Positions 1-5,550 of a stretch of DNA of 36,505 nt are shown piece by piece (within the stretch, counting starts at the first letter, position 1; each line of letters opens with the position of its first letter). The notes under the pieces are model-generated. The model was given only the letters and a program-made list of their open reading frames with translations, was not told the DNA's origin and did not search any database. The translations under genes were made by a program, and so were the position numbers. Source of the DNA: an uncultured bacterium (lineage in GTDB: Bacteria > Verrucomicrobiota > Kiritimatiellia > RFP12 > UBA1067); the NCBI GenBank assembly GCA_902770045.1, contig CACXRO010000012.1, positions 1 to 36,505 on the forward strand, given 5' to 3'.

Positions 1-1
1 G

Positions 2-193
2 GCTCGCCGTCGCCGGGGTGAGCTGGAGCCGGCAATCTACGTGGGACCGGAAGGGGACTTTTCGCCCGAGGAGCTGCAGGCGCTTCTGGAGATCGCGACC
101 CCGGTATCGTTCGGCGCCACCATCCTTCGTGCCGAGACGGCCGCGATCTACGGGGTCTCCGCGCTCAAGTCGCAGCTGGACGAAATGCCATGA
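2..193 (+). CDS. rsmE: RsmE, 16S rRNA m3U1498 methyltransferase, C-terminal part
   Basis: The reading frame is open from the window edge to the TGA at 191-193, and only the last 63 residues are present. They carry two signatures of the SPOUT-class RsmE family: the AdoMet-binding knot segment YVGPEGDFSPEEL and, downstream, ILRAETAAI. RsmE methylates N3 of U1498 in 16S rRNA. The stop codon overlaps the ATG of the next gene (ATGA), so the two are probably translationally coupled. The 5' part of the gene lies outside the window. Identification rests on the two motifs and their spacing. Confidence 0.85.
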   Translation, partial: ARRRRGELEPAIYVGPEGDFSPEELQALLEIATPVSFGATILRAETAAIYGVSALKSQLDEMP

Positions 194-597
194 AGTCGTT
201 TGCGCGGAAGTTCCTGCTGGTTTTGTTCGTCACCGAGCTGGTCTGGGCCGCGCTCCTTGCCTTCGCGCCGTCCTCGGGGCAGATGCGGTTGTTCTTTGTC
301 GACGAACACGGCTGGTTCTGCGACTACCGGATGCCGCGCGGCTGTGCGGACTCTGAGCGAACCTACGTCCCGGACGAGACATTCCGGAGCGACGCCTGCT
401 ATCCGCTGGTCTTTCTTGTGACGGCGATGCTGGTGGCTCCGCTGCGCACCGACAACAGCCGCATCGAGGCGAAGCGCGCGCAGGAGATGGTGTCCAGGTG
501 GCTCATAACCGGGAGGCCGAGGAAGGCGGCGGCCGGGAGCCCGGCGCAGATGCTCTTTCACCGGGATTTTGGCGTGTATCCGCGCCAAAATCAGTGA
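190..597 (+). CDS. Small membrane protein of unknown function
   Basis: A 135-residue protein starting at the ATG that overlaps the rsmE stop. I do not recognise the family. A basic N-terminus (MKSFARK) is followed by a hydrophobic segment at about residues 8-27, then a soluble stretch with three cysteines (C44, C51, C70), a second hydrophobic stretch at about 72-86, and a basic tail rich in Arg and Gln. This suggests two membrane helices with the cysteine-bearing loop between them, perhaps periplasmic. Its only clue to function is coupling to rsmE, which is weak. It could be a lineage-specific protein. Confidence 0.6.
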   Translation: MKSFARKFLLVLFVTELVWAALLAFAPSSGQMRLFFVDEHGWFCDYRMPRGCADSERTYVPDETFRSDACYPLVFLVTAMLVAPLRTDNSRIEAKRAQEMVSRWLITGRPRKAAAGSPAQMLFHRDFGVYPRQNQ

Positions 598-711
598 GCA
601 CCAGCGCGAAAACGCTCTCCGGCCCGCCGAAGCGGCGACGAAAGAAAAAAGTCCTTCCTTGTTTTCCGCCCTCCCGAAAATAAAAATCAGGCCGATTTTA
701 TTGGGGTTTCT

Positions 712-750
712 GAAAAAGTGGGATAACCTATCCCAGAAAAAGTGGGATAA
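712..750. repeat. Direct repeat with internal palindrome upstream of the tRNA promoter
   Basis: GAAAAAGTGGGATAA occurs twice (712-726 and 736-750) with a 24-base period. The interval forms a palindrome, GGGATA-ACC-TATCCC (720-734). The second copy ends 21 bases before the -35 of the tRNA promoter, so this could be an operator or activator site. The rest of 598-711 shows no gene that I can support. Confidence 0.6.
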
Positions 751-771
751 GGGTGGATTCGCCGCGCGGGG

Positions 772-801
772 TTGACGCGATTTCGCCCTTTTTGATATAC
801 T
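772..801 (+). promoter_or_regulatory. Sigma-70-type promoter of the tRNA-Thr/tRNA-His/rnpB unit
   Basis: TTGACG (772-777) matches the -35 consensus at 5 of 6 positions. TATACT (796-801) is the -10, with an 18-base spacer and an upstream TG (extended -10). The predicted start is near 808, twelve bases before tRNA-Thr. It is one of two promoters in the window with a recognisable -35. Confidence 0.75.
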
Positions 802-819
802 ACCCATCCAAGTAACAAG

Positions 820-895
820 GCCAGGTTAGCACAGTTGGTAGTGCGGCTCATTCGTAATGAGCAGGTCGGGGGTTCGAGTCCCTTACCTGGCTCCA
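820..895 (+). tRNA. tRNA-Thr (anticodon CGT)
   Basis: A full cloverleaf can be drawn. The acceptor stem GCCAGGT (820-826) pairs with ACCTGGC (885-891), the anticodon stem GCTCA pairs with TGAGC, and the loop TTCGTAA places anticodon CGT at 853-855 (reads ACG, Thr). The T arm has GGTTCGAGT. CCA is encoded at 893-895. The next tRNA begins seven bases later. Confidence 0.97.
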
Positions 896-901
896 AAAAA
901 T

Positions 902-979
902 GGCGGGAGTAGATCAATTGGTTAGATCAACAGATTGTGATTCTGTGGGTTGCGGGTTCGAGTCCCGTCTCCTGCCCCA
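902..979 (+). tRNA. tRNA-His (anticodon GTG)
   Basis: The acceptor stem pairs 903-909 with 969-975. G902 is the extra G-1 typical of tRNA-His and faces the C discriminator at 976. The anticodon stem ACAGA/TCTGT encloses loop TTGTGAT, with anticodon GTG at 937-939. CCA is encoded at 977-979. The downstream gene starts 21 bases after the 3' end. Confidence 0.97.
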
Positions 980-999
980 GATGTGGAAAGGCAAAGGCT

Positions 1000-1728
1000 G
1001 TGACAATTGTTGAAGCGCTGATCGAACTGCAGGACGTCGACGGACGGATCCGCGAGCTGGAGATGGAGCTGAAGGACCTGCCGCGGAGGCGCGCGCTCGA
1101 GACCGCTCGGCTTTCCGGGGTCTCGGCTGACCTCAAGGCCGCCCAGGCGGGGCTGGAGTACGAGCAGGGCCGGGTCAGGGGCTTTGAGGACGACGCCAAG
1201 GCGCTCAAGGAGAAGGTCCAGAAGCTGAAGACCGCCCAGGCCTCGCTCAAGTCCAACAAGGAGTACCAGCAGTACTCGGTGCAGATCGACCTCGTCCAGC
1301 ACGACCTTGAGGCGGCGGAGAACAACCAGCTTGCGGCGATGGACGAGATCCCCGGCGCCAAGGCGCGCATCGACGAGGCGCAGGCGCGGTACGACTCGGT
1401 CAAGGGCGGCATCGACTCCATCTGCGCCGAGATCGACGATCGCATGGCGTCGGTCAAGAAGGAGCTTGCAGAGGCCCAGGAGGAGCGCGCGGCGAAGGCC
1501 AGGCAGGTCGACGACCCGAAGTTCCTGCTCTACTACGAGCGCCTGCGCACCAAGCGCTGGCCGGTGGTGGTGCCGCTTACGCACGACGGAGTCTGCGACG
1601 GGTGCCACCTCGTGCAGCCGCCGAGCGTGGGCCAGCTGGCCGACGCCAACGCCAAGAACGGCGCTGAAGGCAAGAAGCAGTCGGTGGTGGCCTGCACGAT
1701 GTGCGGGCGCATCCTCTACCGGCTGTAG
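1000..1728 (+). CDS. C4-type zinc-ribbon / coiled-coil protein (CT398-like, DUF164)
   Basis: A 242-residue protein. Most of it (about residues 5-190) is a long antiparallel coiled coil rich in Lys, Glu and Ala. The C-terminus carries a zinc ribbon with two cysteine pairs, CDGCH and CTMCG. This is the layout of the CT398-like family, whose exact role is not established. I chose the GTG at 1000 because every upstream in-frame start lies inside tRNA-His, and GGAAAGG at 985-991 fits as a ribosome site. The gene is sandwiched between two tRNAs and RNase P RNA, so the mRNA would be released by tRNA 3' processing. Confidence 0.88.
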   Translation: MTIVEALIELQDVDGRIRELEMELKDLPRRRALETARLSGVSADLKAAQAGLEYEQGRVRGFEDDAKALKEKVQKLKTAQASLKSNKEYQQYSVQIDLVQHDLEAAENNQLAAMDEIPGAKARIDEAQARYDSVKGGIDSICAEIDDRMASVKKELAEAQEERAAKARQVDDPKFLLYYERLRTKRWPVVVPLTHDGVCDGCHLVQPPSVGQLADANAKNGAEGKKQSVVACTMCGRILYRL

Positions 1729-1741
1729 GGTTCTTTGAAAT

Positions 1742-2148
1742 CTCCCTTCTGAAGCGACGCGCGCGCGACCGGTCGCTGCCCTAACCGGCAGAGGAAAGTC
1801 CGGACTCCGCAGGGCGGAGGACCCGCCTGTCAAGGGCGGGGGGCGCCGGGAAAGCCGGCGCGACGGAAAGCGCCACAGAAATCAGACAGCGGGGTGTTCG
1901 CATCCCGTGATGGTGAAAAGGCGAGGCAAGAGCTCACCGGCCCGGCTGAAACGACGGGCGCACGGCAAGCCCTCCTCGGAGCAAGATCAAATAGGGAATC
2001 GACGGGCTGCCCGTCCGGCGCGCGCCGCAAGGCGCGCTAAGATTCCGGGTTGATCGCTGAGATGAATGATCGGACCCTCCTTCGCCCTGCGGGGCCCTGG
2101 AGGGGAACAGAATCCGGCTTATTCGCCGCGCGTCGCTTCAGAAGGGAG
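1742..2148 (+). ncRNA. rnpB: RNase P RNA, bacterial type A
   Basis: Conserved blocks of bacterial RNase P RNA appear in order: GAGGAAAGTCCGGACTCC near 1789-1806, GAGCTCACCGG near 1930-1940, and ACAGAATCCGGCTTATTCG near 2107-2125. The ends are fixed by the P1 helix: bases 1742-1763 are perfectly complementary to 2127-2148, giving 22 uninterrupted pairs, longer than P1 of well-known examples. The RNA is the catalytic subunit of RNase P, which trims tRNA 5' leaders. No separate promoter is visible between the zinc-ribbon stop (1728) and P1, so it is probably transcribed with the upstream tRNAs. Confidence 0.96.
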
Positions 2149-2161
2149 TGGGGGAAGTGTT

Positions 2162-2264
2162 CCAGTGACCAGCAGCCAGCAGCCAGTGTTCAGCGGCCAG
2201 TTAGTAGTGGACACGAATCACCTCTTCACTGGTTGTTGCACGGCTGGTTGCTGATTGCTGAAGC
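2162..2264. repeat. Degenerate CCAG-type tandem repeats in inverted arrangement
   Basis: The left arm (2162-2204) repeats the words AGCAGCCAG and CCAGTG. The right arm (2227-2264) repeats the complementary words CACTGG and GCTGGTTGCTG. The arms could form an imperfect hairpin. The block lies between rnpB and the argG promoter, and no gene is visible in 2149-2389. Confidence 0.6.
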
Positions 2265-2315
2265 ACTTCCAACGCGTGAAATGCGTTGGCCTAAGTGAAC
2301 CATGAGCCCCGAAAT

Positions 2316-2357
2316 TTGGTATAATACACGTTCAATTCCGGAAGGCGGCTTCCGGAA
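2316..2357 (+). promoter_or_regulatory. argG promoter (extended -10) and leader hairpin
   Basis: TTTGGTATAATACAC carries a perfect extended -10 (TGG then TATAAT at 2320-2325) without a convincing -35. The predicted start is near 2332. The leader then has a perfect 9-bp hairpin: TTCCGGAAG (2336-2344), loop GCGG, CTTCCGGAA (2349-2357). There is no U-run after it, so it is more likely an mRNA stabiliser or protein-binding site than a terminator. Confidence 0.75.
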
Positions 2358-2389
2358 CGACCGGAAATTTACAAGAAAGGAAGGTAGAA

Positions 2390-3628
2390 ATGAAACTTGC
2401 TGACCTCAAGGGCAAGACCGTGGGCGTGTGCGTCTCCGGCGGACTCGACTCGAAGACCATCTGCTGCGTCCTCAAGGACGCCGGCGTCAAGGTGAAGGCG
2501 TTCTCGGCGAACGTCGGCCAGCCGGACGAGAAGGACATTAACGACATCAAGAAGAAGATGGCGCCGACCGGCGTGCAGACGACGATCGTCGACGTCACCA
2601 AGGAAATGGCCGACATCTGCTTCGAGACCGTGAAGTGCCAGGCGATGTACGACGGCGGCTACTGGAACTCGACCGGCATCGCGCGCGCGGTGACCGTGCA
2701 GAAGCTTCTCCCGGCGATGAAGAAGGCCGGCTGCGTCGCCCTCGTCCACGGTGCGACGGGCCGCGGCAACGACCAGATGCGCTTCGAGCGCTACACCAAC
2801 GTCATGGACCCGAAGTTCGGCGTCTACGCCCCGTGGCGCGACGCGGACCTGCTCGCGAAGTTCCCCGGCCGCACCCAGATGGTCGAGTTCCTCGCCAAGC
2901 GCGGCATCGTGGCGTTCGTCGGCACGAAGAAGAAGTACTCGACCGACGCGAACCTCGCCGGCCTCTCGCACGAGGCGGAGGACCTCGAGTCGATGGAGAC
3001 CTCGATGCGCATCGTGAAGCCCACGATGGGCGTGTGGCCCACCGAGGCGCCGAACAAGGTCGAGAAGATCGTCCTCAAGTTCGAGAAGGGCCGCTGCGTG
3101 GCGGTGAACGGCAAGAAGATGTCGCCCTACCAGGTGATGCTCGCCGCCAACAAGATCGGCGGCCGCAACGGCATCGGCATGAAGCACGCGCTCGAGAACC
3201 GCATCATCGGCACGAAGTCGCGCGGCGTCTACGAGGCGCCGGGAATGGAGGTTCTGTCGTGGGGCCTCAAGTACATCTACGAGGGCATCATGGACCGCCG
3301 CTCCACCAAGATGTTCCAGGAACTCTCGAAGTTCGTCGCCGACCAGATCTACGACGGCCGCTGGTTCGACCCCGCGACCAGAGCGGCGCGCGCGGCGATC
3401 CAGGTCTGGGCCGACAAGGCGACGGCCGAGGTCACGCTCGGGCTCTACAAGGGCAACATCTTCTTCGAGGCGCTGAAGGGGCTCAAGGCCACCATCTACA
3501 ACGAGGCCGACAGCTCGATGGAGGCGTCGAACGGACTCAACCCGCACAGCTCGCAGGGCTTCGCGGAGATCCAGTCGGTCGAGGCGAAGATGCTCGCCAA
3601 GGCCGGGCAGATCGTGGTTCGTGGCTAG
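2390..3628 (+). CDS. argG: Argininosuccinate synthase
   Basis: A 412-residue protein of typical ArgG length. It joins citrulline and aspartate using ATP to give argininosuccinate, the penultimate step of arginine synthesis. The N-type ATP pyrophosphatase loop is SGGLDSK at residues 16-22. The family segments HGATGRGNDQMRFE (aspartate/citrulline binding) and NGIG...ENRIIGTKSRGVYEAPG follow in the expected order. The ATG at 2390 follows AAGGAAGG. The last residues (VVRG and the stop) are encoded by a GTGGTTCG-type repeat that runs into the next gene. Its position ahead of grpE-dnaJ is unusual for an arginine gene. Confidence 0.96.
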   Translation: MKLADLKGKTVGVCVSGGLDSKTICCVLKDAGVKVKAFSANVGQPDEKDINDIKKKMAPTGVQTTIVDVTKEMADICFETVKCQAMYDGGYWNSTGIARAVTVQKLLPAMKKAGCVALVHGATGRGNDQMRFERYTNVMDPKFGVYAPWRDADLLAKFPGRTQMVEFLAKRGIVAFVGTKKKYSTDANLAGLSHEAEDLESMETSMRIVKPTMGVWPTEAPNKVEKIVLKFEKGRCVAVNGKKMSPYQVMLAANKIGGRNGIGMKHALENRIIGTKSRGVYEAPGMEVLSWGLKYIYEGIMDRRSTKMFQELSKFVADQIYDGRWFDPATRAARAAIQVWADKATAEVTLGLYKGNIFFEALKGLKATIYNEADSSMEASNGLNPHSSQGFAEIQSVEAKMLAKAGQIVVRG

Positions 3629-3647
3629 TGGTTCGTGATTCGCGATG
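3614..3647. repeat. GTGGTTCG-type tandem repeat across the argG/grpE junction
   Basis: The words GTGGTTCG, GTGGCTA, GTGGTTCG, GTGATTCG and CGATGG follow one another. The repeat contains the argG stop (TAG) and the grpE ATG (3645), so it forms the end of one protein and the whole intergenic spacer. Confidence 0.65.
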
Positions 3648-4256
3648 GCAGAAGAAGAGAAGAAAGGGACGGAAGAGACAGGCGAGACGTCAGTCCCGCC
3701 GGTCCCGCCAGTCCCGCCAGCTGAAGCCGATGCCCAATCGGAAGCTGAAGCCCCGGCGGAGCCAGAGCAGCAGGCCGCGGAGGAAAGTGCCGCGGAGGAC
3801 AAGCCCGCAGAACCGGACAAGCCTGCCGAGCCCGACTGGAAGGCTCTCTATGCACTGACTCTCGCCGACTTCGACAACTACAAGAAGCGCGCGGCGCGTG
3901 ACCGCGAGGATACCTTCCGCTTCGCCGAGATGGACATCCTGAAGGACGTCCTTCCCGCCGTGGACAACCTCGAGCTCGCGCTCTCGAACGCGAAGGAGAA
4001 GGCGGAGGATCCGTTCGTGAAGGGCGTGCAGCTCGTCTACGACACGCTCCTGAAGTCGCTCAAGGACCACGGCGCGGAGCCGTTTGAGTCGGTGGGCAAG
4101 GACCTCGACACGGCGAAGATGGAGGCGATCGCAACGCTTCCCTCGCCCGACGTGCCCGAGGGCAAGGTCTCGATCGAGTCGAAGAAGGGCTGGATGCTGA
4201 AGGACAAGGTCCTCCGCGCGGCGCAGGTCGTGGTGAGCTCCGGCAAGCCTGAATAG
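3645..4256 (+). CDS. grpE: GrpE, nucleotide exchange factor of DnaK
   Basis: A 203-residue protein. GrpE releases ADP from the Hsp70 DnaK. The first 65 or so residues are an acidic, Pro/Ala/Glu-rich, probably disordered extension. The core from about residue 66 has the long helix (DFDNYKKRAARDREDTFRF), DILKDVLPAVDNLELAL, and the beta domain ending KGWMLKDKVLRAAQVVVS. Residues about 16-26 (VPPVPPVPP) are encoded by an in-frame nonamer repeat. No good ribosome-binding site precedes the ATG, which lies in a repeat, so translation may depend on the preceding gene. dnaJ follows 28 bases later; dnaK is not in the window. Confidence 0.93.
   Translation: MAEEEKKGTEETGETSVPPVPPVPPAEADAQSEAEAPAEPEQQAAEESAAEDKPAEPDKPAEPDWKALYALTLADFDNYKKRAARDREDTFRFAEMDILKDVLPAVDNLELALSNAKEKAEDPFVKGVQLVYDTLLKSLKDHGAEPFESVGKDLDTAKMEAIATLPSPDVPEGKVSIESKKGWMLKDKVLRAAQVVVSSGKPE
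3689..3720. repeat. In-frame nonamer repeat (GTCCCGCCR) inside grpE
   Basis: At least three tandem copies of GTCCCGCCR are read as Val-Pro-Pro. The reverse complement of this word is close to the GGGACTGGA repeats at 8161-8262 and 9032-9075, so one repeat word occurs both inside and outside genes. Confidence 0.75.
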
Positions 4257-4284
4257 GGAATCCGGCCAGAGGTAGAGGTTGGCT

Positions 4285-5460
4285 ATGGCAGAGAAGCGTG
4301 ACTATTACGAGGTGCTTGGCGTCGCGAAGACGGCGACGGCGGACGAGATCAAGTCCGCCTACCGCAAGCTCGCGATGAAGTATCATCCCGACCGCAATCC
4401 CGGCGACAAGTCGGCGGAGGAGAAGTTCAAGGAGGCGGCGGAGGCGTACGACGTCCTGCACGACCCCGACAAGCGCCAGCGCTACGACCAGTTCGGCCAC
4501 CAGGCGTTTGCCAACGGCCAGGGCGGCTACGGCGCCGGCGGGATGAGCATGGACGACATCTTCTCGGCCTTCGGCGACCTCTTCGGCGGGCGCGGCGGCG
4601 GCTTCGGCGGCTTCGAGGATTTCTTCGGCGGCGGACGCCAGCAGCGTCGTCCCGACCCCAACGCGCCGCAGCGCGGCGACGACCTCACCTACCGGCTCGA
4701 CATCGAGTTCGACGAGGCGGTGTTCGGCAGCCGACGCGAAATCGACCTGACGCTGCCAGCGGCCTGCCCCGACTGCGGCGGCACCGGCGCGGCGCCCGGC
4801 TCCAAGCGCGTCACCTGCCGCGCCTGCGGCGGACGCGGGGTGGTGATCGCCGGCGGCGGGTTCTTCCAGGTACGCCAGACCTGTCCCCACTGCGGCGGCG
4901 AGGGGATGGTGGTCGAGAAGCCGTGCCGTCGCTGCGGCGGCTCGGGCCAGGCGCCGACGCGGCGCAAGATCGAGGTGTCGATTCCCGCGGGCGTGTCCCA
5001 CGGCTCGCGGATCCGCTGCTCCGGACAGGGCGGTGGCGGACTGCGCGGCGGTCCGAACGGCGACCTCTACGTGCAGCTTGCGGTCAAGCCGAGCGAGATC
5101 TTCGATCGCGACGGACAGAACCTCTATGTCGAGATCCCGGTCTCGCCGGTGACTGCGGCGTTGGGCGGGGTGGTGACGGTGCCGACGCCGGAGGGCGACG
5201 CGCAGCTCAAGATCCCGCCGGGCACGCCCAACGGCAAGGTTTTCCGCCTCCGCGGCAAGGGAGTTCCGTCGCTCCGCGGCGGAATGCCGGGCGACCTCGA
5301 TGCGCGGATCGTGCTGGAGACGCCGGGCAACCTCGACCGCCGCCAGCGCGAGGCGCTGGAGTCGCTCAAGCTCGGGGCCTCGAACTTCCCGGAGTCGCAG
5401 CGCTTCGCGTCGAAGGCGGCTATCTTCAGCGCCCACCGCGAGAAGATGAAGCGGAAGTGA
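4285..5460 (+). CDS. dnaJ: DnaJ, Hsp40 co-chaperone
   Basis: A 391-residue type I Hsp40. It delivers unfolded clients to DnaK and stimulates its ATPase. The J domain (about 4-70) has HPD at residues 34-36. A Gly/Phe-rich linker follows (about 75-125), then a zinc domain with four CxxCxGxG-type repeats (CPDCGGTG, CRACGGRG, CPHCGGEG, CRRCGGSG), then the two beta-barrel client-binding domains. I start at ATG 4285 rather than the in-frame TTG at 4279, because the GAGG ribosome site at 4275-4278 is correctly spaced only for the ATG. tRNA-Leu begins two bases after the stop. Confidence 0.96.
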   Translation: MAEKRDYYEVLGVAKTATADEIKSAYRKLAMKYHPDRNPGDKSAEEKFKEAAEAYDVLHDPDKRQRYDQFGHQAFANGQGGYGAGGMSMDDIFSAFGDLFGGRGGGFGGFEDFFGGGRQQRRPDPNAPQRGDDLTYRLDIEFDEAVFGSRREIDLTLPAACPDCGGTGAAPGSKRVTCRACGGRGVVIAGGGFFQVRQTCPHCGGEGMVVEKPCRRCGGSGQAPTRRKIEVSIPAGVSHGSRIRCSGQGGGGLRGGPNGDLYVQLAVKPSEIFDRDGQNLYVEIPVSPVTAALGGVVTVPTPEGDAQLKIPPGTPNGKVFRLRGKGVPSLRGGMPGDLDARIVLETPGNLDRRQREALESLKLGASNFPESQRFASKAAIFSAHREKMKRK

Positions 5461-5462
5461 TT

Positions 5463-5546
5463 GCGCCCGTGGTGGAATGGCAGACACGCGGGATTTAGGT
5501 TCCCGTGCCTCACGGCGTGTGGGTTCAAGTCCCACCGGGCGCACCA
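5463..5546 (+). tRNA. tRNA-Leu (anticodon TAG)
   Basis: The acceptor GCGCCCG (5463-5469) pairs with CGGGCGC (5536-5542). The anticodon stem CGGGA/TCCCG encloses TTTAGGT with anticodon TAG at 5496-5498. A short extra arm (class II) precedes the T arm with GGTTCAAGT. The discriminator is A and CCA is encoded at 5544-5546. It lies two bases after dnaJ and four before the convergent metH stop. Confidence 0.97.
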
Positions 5547-5550
5547 ACGC

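Noticed and set aside
937..999. Longer N-terminus for the zinc-ribbon protein
   Set aside because: This extension would be encoded by tRNA-His. The GTG at 1000 fits the family start and a ribosome site.
2162..2264. CRISPR array
   Set aside because: The repeated words are only 6-9 bases, degenerate and without unique spacers of equal length. No cas genes are present.
5463..5546. Possible prophage attachment site at tRNA-Leu
   Set aside because: No integrase and no duplicated tRNA 3' end are seen nearby; normal genes flank it within a few bases.
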